Assembly: GCF_004214795.1 (NCBI RefSeq)
Contig: NZ_CP035928.1
Span: 992,001 to 1,056,000, forward strand
Direction of reading: 5' to 3'
Length of the DNA stretch: 64,000 nucleotides
From: Malaciobacter pacificus
GTDB lineage: Bacteria; Campylobacterota; Campylobacteria; Campylobacterales; Arcobacteraceae
Under the pieces are notes generated by a model. The model was not told the origin of the DNA, made no database searches, and saw only the letters and a program-made list of their open reading frames with translations. The translations under genes and the position numbers were made by a program. How positions within the stretch are numbered: position 1 is the stretch's first letter; the number at the start of each line of letters is the position of its first letter. Below, one piece after another: positions 1-8,380 of this stretch.

Positions 1-40
1 TCCCAAAATATTTAGAAAAACAAATTTAATTGGAGTTAAT

Positions 41-751
41 ATGGGTAGAGCCTTTGAGTATAGAAAAGCCGCTAAAATGAAAAGATGGGGAGCAATGTCT
101 AGAGTTTTCCCTAAACTTGCAAAAGCTATTGAAATGGCAGCAAAAGCAGGAGGTGGAGATCCTGAGATGAACTCTGCACTTAGAACGGCAATCTTAAATG
201 CAAAAGCTGAAAATATGCCAAAAACAAATATTGATGCAGCAATTAAAAGAGCAACAGGTAAAGATGCTGCAAACTATTCAGATGTAAACTTTGAAGGTAA
301 AGGACCTCATGGTGTTTTAGTTTTTGTAGAAACTGCAACAGATAATAATACAAGAACAGTAGCAAATGTAAAAATGCATTTTAATAAAAATGGTGGTCAA
401 GTAGTACCAACTGGTTCTTTAGAATTCTTCTTTGATAGAAAAGCTATTTTTGAATTTAATAAACCAGAAGATATGGATATCGAAGAGTTAGAATTAGAAT
501 TAATTGATGCTGGACTTGAAGAGATTGAAGAAGAAGATGGAATTGTACTTGTAACTGCTGATTATACTGATTTTGGAACTTTAAACAAAGCCTTTGAAGA
601 TATGGGAATAGAACTTACAAAAGCAGAGTTAAAAAGAATTCCAAATAATCCTCAAGAGTTTAGCGAAGAGCAACAAGAAGAGATTGGGAAGTTATTAGAA
701 AAGCTTGAAGACGATGATGATGTTCAAGCTGTTTATACAAATATAGCTTAA
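41..751 (+). CDS. YebC/PmpR-family DNA-binding regulator
   Basis: The 236-residue protein has the hallmark YebC N-terminus ([20 protein letters not shown], then [16 protein letters not shown] with GGDP), and its length matches the family (about 240 residues). The family is known as a cytoplasmic transcriptional regulator, and some members are reported to relieve ribosome stalling; which role applies here cannot be told from sequence. The C-terminal third is very acidic ([13 protein letters not shown]). A GGAG Shine-Dalgarno lies 5 nt before the ATG. The gene ends in a perfect 13-bp hairpin shared with the convergent protease gene. Confidence 0.95.
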   Translation: MGRAFEYRKAAKMKRWGAMSRVFPKLAKAIEMAAKAGGGDPEMNSALRTAILNAKAENMPKTNIDAAIKRATGKDAANYSDVNFEGKGPHGVLVFVETATDNNTRTVANVKMHFNKNGGQVVPTGSLEFFFDRKAIFEFNKPEDMDIEELELELIDAGLEEIEEEDGIVLVTADYTDFGTLNKAFEDMGIELTKAELKRIPNNPQEFSEEQQEEIGKLLEKLEDDDDVQAVYTNIA

Positions 752-783
752 TTAAATAGAGATAAGTTTTATCTCTATTTAAT
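751..783. terminator. bidirectional hairpin between yebC-type gene and M48 protease
   Basis: Positions 751-763 (ATTAAATAGAGAT) and 771-783 (ATCTCTATTTAAT) are perfect inverted repeats of 13 bp around a 7-nt loop. The hairpin lies exactly between the 3' ends of two convergent genes, so it probably ends both transcripts. Confidence 0.75.
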
Positions 784-1606
784 ATACTTGTTTACCTAAT
801 AAAGAACTTTCAGATTTACTCTTTTCAATTATACTTTTTGTCGAATTATTATTTAGTTTCATTTTATTTATAGTTTTTTGTATATTTTCAATTCTAGTTG
901 ATGAACTAGGGTGTGTAGAAAAAAACTCACTACTCTCTTTTTTGTTTTTACTCATATTCTTCCAAAAGTTTAATGCTTCATATGGATTATAACCAGCTTT
1001 TGTCATAAGATATATTCCTATTTCATCAGCTTCATTCTCTTGTAGCCTTCCATAAGGAAGCATAACTCCAAGTTGCGTACCAACTCCATAAGCTTGATTA
1101 AATATATCTGTATATTGAGGTGCTGTTGAACCTAATACAATATTTCCAAGTAGTTGAACCCCTTGTTGCATTTTTGCGCTACTCATTCGCTCAGCTCCAT
1201 GTCTAGCTAGTGCGTGAGCTATTTCATGGGCTATAACAGTAGCTAATTGGTCATCATTTTTTGCAATATTCAAAATACCTGTATATACAACAACTTTTCC
1301 TCCTGGTAAACAAAAAGCATTTGCTGCATCATTTTTTACTAAGTTAAATTCCCATTTATAGTTTGGAATATTTGCTGCTTGTGCTATTTTAAAACCAATA
1401 TTTTTAACCCTTTGTGCATCATAAGTCCCTGTGATAACTTCAGATTTTTCTAAGGCTTGTTTATATGATTGTTCACCTAATGCTAACTCTTCTTCTTGTG
1501 ACATTAATATCATTTGTGATCTATTTGTATATGGAGTTTTATGCGTACATCCATTTATAAATAGTGTTAAAGCTAATGGAATAAAAGTATATTTAATCAT
1601 CTTCAT
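779..1606 (-). CDS. M48-family zinc metalloprotease lipoprotein
   Basis: The 275-residue protein starts with a lipoprotein signal peptide whose lipobox is FINGC (lipidated Cys20). The zinc motif HEIAH is at residues 127-131, and the third ligand probably lies in the ENEADEIG segment near residue 192, as in BepA/LoiP/Oma1-like M48 proteases. These act in the periplasm, often on misfolded outer-membrane proteins; that role is inferred from family only. The C-terminal tail of about 40 residues is Ser/Lys/Asn-rich and not part of the catalytic domain. A small acidic protein is encoded just upstream on the same strand (19-bp gap), so the two may be co-transcribed. Confidence 0.92.
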   Translation of the reverse strand: MKMIKYTFIPLALTLFINGCTHKTPYTNRSQMILMSQEEELALGEQSYKQALEKSEVITGTYDAQRVKNIGFKIAQAANIPNYKWEFNLVKNDAANAFCLPGGKVVVYTGILNIAKNDDQLATVIAHEIAHALARHGAERMSSAKMQQGVQLLGNIVLGSTAPQYTDIFNQAYGVGTQLGVMLPYGRLQENEADEIGIYLMTKAGYNPYEALNFWKNMSKNKKESSEFFSTHPSSSTRIENIQKTINKMKLNNNSTKSIIEKSKSESSLLGKQVY

Positions 1607-1625
1607 AACTTATCCTTTGTGAAAA

Positions 1626-1877
1626 TTAATCTAGTTTCATCTCTTCAATAGCACTAATCAACTCTTTTGCTTCATCTTCATTTATGGCATTTTCATTTAA
1701 GTCTTCAATAACTTTATCAAAGAACTTTTTCATTTGCTTTAAATCTTCAAACTCTTCTTTATCTTCGCTTGTTGCTTTCCATGATTGAGTAATATTAGCA
1801 AGTTCTAATAATGCTTCATCTAATTCTGGTATAAACTCTTCTTTTAGAAGTTTTTCAAGTTTTTCTGTGTTTGTCAT
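1626..1877 (-). CDS. small acidic protein of unknown function
   Basis: The 83-residue protein is rich in Glu, Lys and Leu and predicted to be largely helical. I do not recognise its family. It has no signal peptide or membrane segment, so it is probably cytoplasmic. It is preceded on its own strand by an AGGAT Shine-Dalgarno 7 nt before the ATG and lies 19 bp upstream of the M48 protease gene in the same direction. Composition and coding periodicity support a real gene. Confidence 0.7.
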   Translation of the reverse strand: MTNTEKLEKLLKEEFIPELDEALLELANITQSWKATSEDKEEFEDLKQMKKFFDKVIEDLNENAINEDEAKELISAIEEMKLD

Positions 1878-1907
1878 TTTTTATCCTATAAATTTTTTTT
1901 ATTATAT

Positions 1908-2354
1908 CTAAATGAGTTTAATTACATAATAACCTTCAAACTCAACACATACTTCTTTCTCTTCTTTAATATATGATTTTATTTTTATAGATGCACTACC
2001 TTTTGAATCTAATTTCTTTTTTAAAAGAACAATCTCTTCTTTTGTTGGTTTTAATGTAAAACATTCTAAATCTTTTGTTACAGGTCTTTTATAACTGTTT
2101 TCATTTTTTATTACTACAATATTTGTATTTTCATATCCTAACTCATTTGTAATAAGCCAGCATAAACTCCATGAAGAAATAATAGTCATGGTAGATAAGC
2201 TACCGCCAAAAGCTGTACCTTTATCATTGATATTAATTTCTAATGGTGCAGTAGTAATTAGATTAACATCATTATAATCTTTTATTTTAATATCCATAAG
2301 TTTTGTTAATGGGATTTGAGTATGAAGTTTTTCTTGAAGTTTTTCAATTAGCAT
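1908..2354 (-). CDS. hotdog-fold putative thioesterase (YiiD C-terminal-like)
   Basis: The product (148 residues from this start) resembles the stand-alone thioesterase domain found at the C-terminus of YiiD: a short helical N-terminus (IPLTKLMDIKI), then GTAFGGSLSTMTIISSW, the hotdog central-helix motif, then four beta strands. The frame is open back to 2414, but the added residues would be an unrelated hydrophobic stretch. AGGA lies 6 nt before the ATG at 2354, so I choose that start. The substrate is unknown, presumably an acyl-CoA or acyl-ACP. An IS110-family element begins shortly upstream of the gene and may have displaced or replaced its promoter. Confidence 0.75.
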   Translation of the reverse strand: MLIEKLQEKLHTQIPLTKLMDIKIKDYNDVNLITTAPLEININDKGTAFGGSLSTMTIISSWSLCWLITNELGYENTNIVVIKNENSYKRPVTKDLECFTLKPTKEEIVLLKKKLDSKGSASIKIKSYIKEEKEVCVEFEGYYVIKLI

Positions 2355-2430
2355 TTGTTTTCCTACTAATAAATTTTGTATAATTACATACAAAGAGATA
2401 AGTAAGATGATCACATTTTTTTTAGATCAA

Positions 2431-2559
2431 TGATAGAACTTTTAATGAAGTTTTATTAAATCTCCAAGGAGTCTATCACTTACTTCAAATCCCAATAGGT
2501 TGATTAAGCTTCGAGCTTCTGTCATTATGGAGATAGGATAAAAGTAAGGTTACTTATCT
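2431..2559 (+). ncRNA. candidate IS110 bridge RNA (structured leader)
   Basis: Several nested stems are visible directly upstream of the recombinase gene. TGATAGA (2431-2437) pairs with TCTATCA (2472-2478) and encloses AACTT/AAGTT (2437-2441/2448-2452) and CTCC-AA-GGAG (2462-2471). Then AAGCT-TCG-AGCTT (2506-2518), and AGATA...TATCT (2531-2535/2555-2559) around AAGTAAGGTTACTT. IS110-group elements are known to encode a roughly 170-200-nt bridge RNA in this position. Calling this one a bridge RNA is inference; guide loops were not assigned. Confidence 0.4.
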
Positions 2560-2596
2560 GTTTGTATGTAAAATAACATTTGTAAAGGTATTTGTG

Positions 2597-3793
2597 ATGT
2601 ATAAACAATTCATAGGAATAGATATTTCTAAAGATAGCTTTGATTTAACACTACTTGAAAATAGTGGTGAAATTAAACTAGAAGTAAAGCTTACAATGAA
2701 TAGAGATGGATTTGATACTTTAGTAGAGTATTTATCCACATATCCTAAAGAAGAGCTTTTAATAGCAATGGAAGCAACTGGTATTTATCATTTACCACTA
2801 TTATCTTTTTTATTAGAAAATAGTTTTAAGTGTGTAGTGATTAATCCAATACTCATAAAGAGTTTTATTGGTTCAACTACCCTTAGAAAAACTAAGAATG
2901 ATAAAAAAGATGCAGCTTCAATTGCTCTATTTAGTTTAAAATCATATCAATCTTTACATCTTGCTAGTACTAATAATATTGAAAATATTAGACCGCTTAT
3001 CCGTGAAAGAGAAAACCTCTCGAAAGATGTAGCAAGATTAAAAACTGAAATAAAAGCTAATTTAGTGCAATTATTCCCTGAATTGTTAAAGAACACAAAT
3101 ATATTTACAAAGAGCATTTTAAATCTGCTCCTTAAAGCTCCTAGCCGTAAAGCAATTAGGAACTTAAGGGAAAAGACCATCCAACGAATCTTAGATGATA
3201 CAAGTGGCAATAAAGTTAAAATTACTGCAAAGGATATATTAGCCTTAGCAAAAACTTCTATCGCCGTATCCGATAAATATCTTGAAAAGGTTTTAACTTC
3301 TAAAATTAGAAGATTAATAGCTATTCAAGATGAATTATCTATTCTAGATTCTGAGTTGGAAAACTCTTTAGAAGATACTGATATAAACAATGATATTGAT
3401 ATAGTACAATCAATACCAGGAATTGGAGCAGTAACTTCTAAAAACTTTATGGTTGAAGTATCCTCTGTTGATAAGTTTAATTCCGTAAAGCAACTATGTG
3501 CTTTTATAGGAATTGACCCATCAGTTAGACAAAGTGGTACTTCAATCAACTATAGGGGCAAAATCTCTAAAAGAGGTAATGCAAACCTTAGAAGAACTAT
3601 TTGGCAAATGGCAATTGGTACTATTCGTTCTTGTGAAAAATTTAAACTCTATTTCTCTAAAAAACGAGAAGAAGGTAAAAAATTCAAACAAGCTGTTATT
3701 GCTGTTGCAAATAAACTTCTAAAAACAATATTTGTAATGTTAAAGAACAAAACCAAATTTGATGAAAATTTAGCTTTAGGTGTTTCCAAATGA
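2597..3793 (+). CDS. IS110-family DEDD transposase/recombinase
   Basis: The N-terminal RuvC-like DEDD domain shows FIGIDISKDSFDL (first Asp), AMEATGIYH (Glu) and KNDKKDA (two Asp); the four acidic residues fall near positions 9, 59, 102 and 105. The C-terminal Transposase_20 domain contains SIPGIGAVTSKNF and IDPSVRQSGTS, with the candidate catalytic serine, followed by ISKRGNANLRR. The length (about 398 residues) is normal and the frame is uninterrupted, so the enzyme is probably intact. ATG 2597 has AAAGG 8 nt upstream; GTG 2594 is a possible alternative. IS110 enzymes act with a bridge RNA from the element's own non-coding end. Confidence 0.95.
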   Translation: MYKQFIGIDISKDSFDLTLLENSGEIKLEVKLTMNRDGFDTLVEYLSTYPKEELLIAMEATGIYHLPLLSFLLENSFKCVVINPILIKSFIGSTTLRKTKNDKKDAASIALFSLKSYQSLHLASTNNIENIRPLIRERENLSKDVARLKTEIKANLVQLFPELLKNTNIFTKSILNLLLKAPSRKAIRNLREKTIQRILDDTSGNKVKITAKDILALAKTSIAVSDKYLEKVLTSKIRRLIAIQDELSILDSELENSLEDTDINNDIDIVQSIPGIGAVTSKNFMVEVSSVDKFNSVKQLCAFIGIDPSVRQSGTSINYRGKISKRGNANLRRTIWQMAIGTIRSCEKFKLYFSKKREEGKKFKQAVIAVANKLLKTIFVMLKNKTKFDENLALGVSK

Positions 3794-3915
3794 AACTTTA
3801 AAATCTTTGTTTTTTAGTTAGGTTTCTTTATAGTTGACTCCTTATTAAAAAAATAAATTATATAAATATATTTATTAATAATATATAAATATATTTAAGC
3901 TTCTAATGTTCAAAA

Positions 3916-4124
3916 ATTGTACAATAAAAAATAAAAAAGAATAATTTTTTTACATTGATGTACTCTAAGTAAAAAACTCTTTTAAAAACTTTCTTAAAGT
4001 TCTCAAATACCCATAAAGTAATAGAATTCCTTGAATCTAAATTAATTAAAACTTAAATTCTAAAATTTGTGTAACTTTTATTTACATAATTTAAACTTGT
4101 ACAAGTGATTACAGAAATTGTACA
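3916..4124. promoter_or_regulatory. candidate operators: TTGTACAA palindromes upstream of acnB
   Basis: ATTGTACAAT (3916-3925) and ACTTGTACAAGT (4095-4106) are perfect palindromes. TTGTACA recurs at 4118-4124, ending 22 nt before the -10 box of acnB. Repetition of one palindrome core near a promoter suggests a dimeric regulator site; the regulator is unknown. Confidence 0.4.
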
Positions 4125-4145
4125 TACGATTTTTTTTCTTTATGA

Positions 4146-4151
4146 TATAAT
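4146..4151 (+). promoter_or_regulatory. sigma70 -10 box of acnB
   Basis: TATAAT within GATATAATCAG, preceded by a T-rich tract (TTTTTTTTCTTT) and no clear -35, as usual in Campylobacterota. It is followed 23 nt later by GAGGAG (4175-4180), a strong Shine-Dalgarno for the acnB ATG at 4189. Confidence 0.7.
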
Positions 4152-4188
4152 CAGTCTAAACTTTTTAAATCGATGAGGAGATAAATAT

Positions 4189-6765
4189 ATGAGTTTATTA
4201 GCTGATTACAAAGCACATACACAAGAAAGACTTAATGAAGGTGGATTACCTCCATTAGCTTTAACTGCTGAGCAAACTGCTGAATTAGTTGAATTATTAA
4301 AAGCTGATTCAGTTGAGGAAGCAGAGTACTGTTTAGAATTATTTAAAAATAAAGTTAACCCAGGTGTTGATGACGCTGCTTACGTTAAAGCTGCATTTTT
4401 AAATGACGTTGTTCAAGGAAATGTTTCATGTTCTGTAATTTCTAAGTCTGAGGCTGTTGAAATTTTAGGAACAATGATGGGTGGATTTAATGTTACTCCA
4501 TTAATTGAAGCACTAAAAGTTGAAGAAGTTGCAGAAATCGCTGCTACTCAATTAAAAAATACTATCTTAGTATATGATGCATTCAATGATGTAAAAGATT
4601 TAATGGATGCTGGAAATGCAAAAGCTAAAGAAGTAATTGAATCTTGGGCAAATGCTGAGTGGTTTACTAACAAGCCAGCATTAGAAGAAGAAATTAAATT
4701 AACTGTTTACAAAATTCCTGGTGAAACAAATACAGATGATTTATCTCCTGCAACTGTTGCATTTACTAGACCAGATATTCCATTACACGCAACTGCGATG
4801 TTACAATCAAGAATGGAAAATCCATTAGAAACTATGGCTTCTTTAAAAGAAAAAGGTAACCCATTAGCATACGTTGGTGATGTTGTTGGTACTGGAAGTT
4901 CTAGAAAGTCAGGTATTAACTCTGTTCAATGGCACATGGGTAGAGATATTCCAGGTGTTCCAAATAAAAGAACAGGTGGTGTTGTAATTGGTTCTATTAT
5001 TGCTCCAATTTTCTTCAATACTGCAGAAGATTCAGGATGTTTACCAATTGAAGCTCCAGTTGATAACTTAGAGACTGGTGATGAAATTATTGTTAAGCCT
5101 TACGAAGGTGTTATTACTAAAAATGGAGAAGTAGTTTCTGAATTCAAATTAGCTCCAAATACATTAACTGATGAAATGAGAGCAGGGGGAAGAATTCCTT
5201 TAATTATTGGTAAAGGTTTAACTGCAAAAGCTAGAGAAACTTTAGGTTTAGATGCAACTGATATGTTTATTGCACCTGCACAACCAGCTGATAGCGGAAA
5301 AGGATTCTCTCAAGCACAAAAAATGGTTGGTAGAGCTTGTGGTATTGAAGGTGTTAGACCAGGTATGTACGTTGAGCCAATCGCTACAACTGTTGGATCT
5401 CAAGATACAACTGGACCAATGACAAGAGATGAGATTAAAGAACTTGCAGCATTATCTTTTGGTGCTGATATGGTTATGCAATCATTCTGTCACACTGCTG
5501 CTTACCCAAAACCAGCAGATATTAAATTAAGACATACTTTACCAGATTTCATCAACTCAAGAGGTGGTGTTACACTTAAGCCAGGTGACGGTGTTATTCA
5601 CTCATGGTTAAATAGATTATGTTTACCTGATACTGTAGGTACTGGTGGAGATTCACATACAAGATTCCCAATTGGTATCTCATTCCCAGCTGGTTCTGGT
5701 CTTATTGCATTTGCTGGTGTTACAGGTATGATGCCATTAACTATGCCAGAGTCTGTATTAGTTAGATTCAAAGGTGAAATGCAACCAGGAATTACTTTAA
5801 GAGATTTAGTAAATGCTATTCCATACCAAGCAATTCAGGATGGTTTATTAACTGTTCCTAAGAAAAATAAAAAGAACGTATTTGCTGGAACTATTATTGA
5901 GATCCAAGGTTTACCAGATCTTAAAGTTGAGCAAGCATTCGAATTATCAGATTCAGCAGCAGAAAGATCAGCAGCAGCTTGTTCTGTTCAATTAGATAAA
6001 GAACCAATCATTGAGTACTTATCTTCAAACATCGCTTTAATTGAAAAAATGATTGAAGAGGGTTACGAAGATGCTAGAACTCTTCAAAGAAGAGCTGACA
6101 AAATGAAAGAATGGTTAGCAAATCCTGAGTTATTACAACCAGATGAAGATGCAGAGTACAAAGCGGTTATCGAAATCGACTTAAATACTATTACTGAACC
6201 AATCTTAGCTTGTCCAAACGATCCAGATGATGTTGATACATTATCTAACATCTTAGCTGATGATAATAGACCTACAAAAATTGATGAAGTATTCGTTGGT
6301 TCTTGTATGACTAACATTGGATTATTTAGAGCATTAGGTGAGGTATTAAAAGGTGAGGGTGAAGTTCCTTCTAAATTATGGGTTGCACCACCAACAAAAA
6401 TGGATGAAGCTCAATTAACTGAAGAGGGTTACTATGCAATCTTTGCAGCAGCAGGTGCAAGATTAGAAATCCCAGGATGTTCTTTATGTATGGGTAACCA
6501 AGCACAAGTATCTGAAGGTTCAGTTGTATTCTCAACAAGTACTAGAAACTTCGATAACAGACTTGGTAAAAACTCTAAAGTTTACTTAGGTTCAGCAGAA
6601 ATGGCAGCAGTATCAGCATTACTTGGAAGACTTCCAACTAAAGAAGAGTATATGTCAATTGTTCCTAAGAAAATTACAGAAGAAAACAAAGATGGTGTTT
6701 ACAAATACTTAAACTTCCACCAAGTTTCTACTGACCACTTAACTACATTAGTTACTTCAAGATAA
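4189..6765 (+). CDS. acnB: bifunctional aconitate hydratase 2 / 2-methylisocitrate dehydratase
   Basis: This TCA-cycle enzyme converts citrate to isocitrate through a [4Fe-4S] cluster; AcnB can also act in the methylcitrate cycle and, as apo-protein, bind mRNA (family knowledge). The 858-residue length matches AcnB. The N-terminal HEAT-like domain (1-160) is followed by the swivelling domain ([15 protein letters not shown] near 240) and the catalytic domains ([13 protein letters not shown] near 485). Cluster cysteines are visible in VGSCMTNIG and [11 protein letters not shown]. It has its own promoter and terminator and is monocistronic. The gene uses many A/T-ending but regular codons, as expected for a highly expressed gene. 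Confidence 0.98.
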   Translation: MSLLADYKAHTQERLNEGGLPPLALTAEQTAELVELLKADSVEEAEYCLELFKNKVNPGVDDAAYVKAAFLNDVVQGNVSCSVISKSEAVEILGTMMGGFNVTPLIEALKVEEVAEIAATQLKNTILVYDAFNDVKDLMDAGNAKAKEVIESWANAEWFTNKPALEEEIKLTVYKIPGETNTDDLSPATVAFTRPDIPLHATAMLQSRMENPLETMASLKEKGNPLAYVGDVVGTGSSRKSGINSVQWHMGRDIPGVPNKRTGGVVIGSIIAPIFFNTAEDSGCLPIEAPVDNLETGDEIIVKPYEGVITKNGEVVSEFKLAPNTLTDEMRAGGRIPLIIGKGLTAKARETLGLDATDMFIAPAQPADSGKGFSQAQKMVGRACGIEGVRPGMYVEPIATTVGSQDTTGPMTRDEIKELAALSFGADMVMQSFCHTAAYPKPADIKLRHTLPDFINSRGGVTLKPGDGVIHSWLNRLCLPDTVGTGGDSHTRFPIGISFPAGSGLIAFAGVTGMMPLTMPESVLVRFKGEMQPGITLRDLVNAIPYQAIQDGLLTVPKKNKKNVFAGTIIEIQGLPDLKVEQAFELSDSAAERSAAACSVQLDKEPIIEYLSSNIALIEKMIEEGYEDARTLQRRADKMKEWLANPELLQPDEDAEYKAVIEIDLNTITEPILACPNDPDDVDTLSNILADDNRPTKIDEVFVGSCMTNIGLFRALGEVLKGEGEVPSKLWVAPPTKMDEAQLTEEGYYAIFAAAGARLEIPGCSLCMGNQAQVSEGSVVFSTSTRNFDNRLGKNSKVYLGSAEMAAVSALLGRLPTKEEYMSIVPKKITEENKDGVYKYLNFHQVSTDHLTTLVTSR

Positions 6766-6782
6766 TTTAAATTATCAATTTT

Positions 6783-6814
6783 AAAAGCTAAGAAGTTCTC
6801 TTCTTAGCTTTTTT
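6783..6814 (+). terminator. Rho-independent terminator of acnB
   Basis: A perfect 13-bp stem (6783-6795 AAAAGCTAAGAAG; 6800-6812 CTTCTTAGCTTTT) with a TTCT loop ends in six T. Confidence 0.9.
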
Positions 6815-6910
6815 ATTTTTCCCTTAATTATATTTACCCTTTTAATTCATTACTTATTAATTATAAATAGATTATCATTACCTATAAAAATCAATTATTA
6901 AGGATAAGTT

Positions 6911-7504
6911 ATTTCTAGAACAAAAGAGACTAAAAAAAACAGTATAATTGAAAATGCACTAAAACTATTTTCACAAAAAGGTTTTTATAATACTACTATT
7001 CCAGACATAGCAAAAGCTATGAAAATGAGTGTAGGAAATATGTATAACTATTTTTCTTCAAAAGAAGAGTTAGCAAAATATGCTATAAAATACTCAACAA
7101 ATATTTTAGCTTTAGAACTTAGAGAAATTAACAATATGGAAATTTCTTCAAAAGAAAAAGTATCAATTTTTGTAAATAAATATTTAGAAAATGTGCAAAA
7201 ATCTCCAGAAGTAATTGAGTATTTTCTAAGAGTTTATTTATCAAATAGAGAAGTATTTAAACAAGGTTGTGAAGGATTTTTATGTGTTGGAGAGTTTGTG
7301 ACTGAAGTTATGATTTTACTAGACACTGGAGCTCAAAATAAAGAGTTTAGAGAACAAGAATTCTTCCCTGCATTTGCTATGATAATGGGATGTTTAGGTG
7401 GATTTGCATTTCTTTCAGGTGAAAAAGTATTAGATAAAGATTTATTAGAATACAGTGATGCTGTTGCTGATAATATTTATCGAGCATTAAAGTATGAAGA
7501 ATAA
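6911..7504 (+). CDS. TetR-family transcriptional regulator (ATT start)
   Basis: The product (about 197 residues) has a TetR helix-turn-helix at 10-50: IIENALKLFSQKGFYNTTI, then IPDIAKAMKMSVGNMYNYFSSKEEL. The first ATG (7019) would remove most of this HTH. The frame is open only back to a TAA at 6905. ATT at 6911 is placed 6 nt after AAGGA (6900-6904) and begins xSRTKETKK, exactly where the family Met is expected, so I infer an ATT initiation codon. The C-terminal ligand domain is not recognisable. The gene overlaps the H2-sensor-type small subunit by 11 bp, implying co-translation and a linked role in hydrogenase regulation. Confidence 0.8.
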   Translation: MSRTKETKKNSIIENALKLFSQKGFYNTTIPDIAKAMKMSVGNMYNYFSSKEELAKYAIKYSTNILALELREINNMEISSKEKVSIFVNKYLENVQKSPEVIEYFLRVYLSNREVFKQGCEGFLCVGEFVTEVMILLDTGAQNKEFREQEFFPAFAMIMGCLGGFAFLSGEKVLDKDLLEYSDAVADNIYRALKYEE

Positions 7505-8378
7505 AGAAAAGCCTACAGTCGTATGGTTTCAAGCAATTACTTGTAATGGTAATACTCACTCATTACTAAGTGCTAACTCAAATAGATTAGAGCTTTTTTT
7601 TGATAGCTTTAATCTTATATATCATCCAAGTTTAACTATTGATAAGAGCTTGGATGACATTTTGAACTCTAATTCAAAAATAGATTTTTTATTAGTTGAA
7701 GGCTCTATTTCAAATAATAAGAAATTTTTCCAAATTTCAAATAATTCAACTTATAATCACTTAACTAAACTTATAAAAAAAGCAACTTATGTTATTAGTG
7801 TTGGTTCTTGTGCTTCATTTGGGGGGATTCATGCTATGTTTAAAGAGCATGTTGGAGTTAAAAGTGTTAAAGAGTATTTTGATAAAACTTTATTAAAGCA
7901 TCAAATTATCAATCTTGGAGGTTGTCCTGTTCATCCTGAATGGTTATTACAAACAATGTTTTTGTTAAAAGATTATGGAAGAATTGCATTAGATAATGAA
8001 GGAAGACCAAAAGAGTTATATAGTAGTTTAGTTCACCATGGTTGTACAAGAAATGAGTATTTTGAATGGAAAGTAGAGGGTGAATTTGGAACAAAAGAGG
8101 GATGTTTATTTTATGACCAAGGATGTCGTGGTCCTATGACTCATGGCTCTTGTAATAAAATATTATGGAATGATGTTAGTAGTAAGACTAGAGCTGGAAT
8201 GCCTTGCGTTGGTTGTACAGAACCAACTTTCCCAAGAGATGATATGTTAAATACTAAAAAAAATATAGGAATTCCTTTTGAAGTACCTTTAGGTATTCCA
8301 AAACGTGCATACCTTTCAATCACAGGTGTTGCAAAGACTTTTAAAATAGATAGATTAAATAAAAAGCTAATGGATTAA
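7494..8378 (+). CDS. hupU: [NiFe] hydrogenase small subunit, cytoplasmic sensor (HupU/HoxB-like)
   Basis: The 294-residue Fe-S subunit has no Tat signal and no C-terminal membrane anchor, so it is cytoplasmic. Cluster motifs include CNGN (17-20), VGSCASFGG, LGGCPVHPEW, HHGCTRNEYF, EGCLFYDQGCRGP and MPCVGCTEP. The second proximal-cluster position, normally Cys (CxGC), is Asn20. Together with the large subunit that follows 2 bp downstream it resembles group 2 HupUV/HoxBC H2 sensors. The gene overlaps the end of the TetR gene. A group 2 cytoplasmic uptake enzyme is the main alternative. Confidence 0.8.
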   Translation: MKNKEKPTVVWFQAITCNGNTHSLLSANSNRLELFFDSFNLIYHPSLTIDKSLDDILNSNSKIDFLLVEGSISNNKKFFQISNNSTYNHLTKLIKKATYVISVGSCASFGGIHAMFKEHVGVKSVKEYFDKTLLKHQIINLGGCPVHPEWLLQTMFLLKDYGRIALDNEGRPKELYSSLVHHGCTRNEYFEWKVEGEFGTKEGCLFYDQGCRGPMTHGSCNKILWNDVSSKTRAGMPCVGCTEPTFPRDDMLNTKKNIGIPFEVPLGIPKRAYLSITGVAKTFKIDRLNKKLMD

Positions 8379-8380
8379 AT

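Larger units (their letters stand above)
2431..3843 (+). mobile_element. IS110-family insertion sequence (ends approximate)
   Basis: The element comprises a structured non-coding leader (about 2431-2593), one DEDD transposase/recombinase gene, and a short 3' flank. IS110 elements lack long terminal inverted repeats and usually give no clear target duplication, so both ends are uncertain. I set them from the first hairpin of the leader and from the GACTCCTT at 3836-3843 that mirrors AAGGAGTC at 2466-2473. The element lies between the thioesterase gene and acnB. Confidence 0.6.
3794..4188. other. 395-bp intergenic region between IS110 element and acnB
   Basis: This stretch is extremely AT-rich and has no gene. 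It holds the end of the IS110 element, two copies of the 16-mer TATATAAATATATTTA (3859-3874 and 3882-3897), two perfect TTGTACAA-type palindromes (3916-3925 and 4095-4106), a third TTGTACA (4118-4124), and the acnB promoter. Confidence 0.7.

Noticed and set aside
2466-3843. AAGGAGTC (2466-2473) and GACTCCTT (3836-3843) as IS1111-type subterminal inverted repeats
   Set aside because: Only 8 bp match, and the left copy is also part of a local hairpin (CTCC-AA-GGAG). I used the right copy only as a provisional end mark.
7019-7504. TetR gene starting at the first ATG
   Set aside because: It would delete most of the helix-turn-helix; the better reading starts at ATT 6911 with AAGGA upstream.
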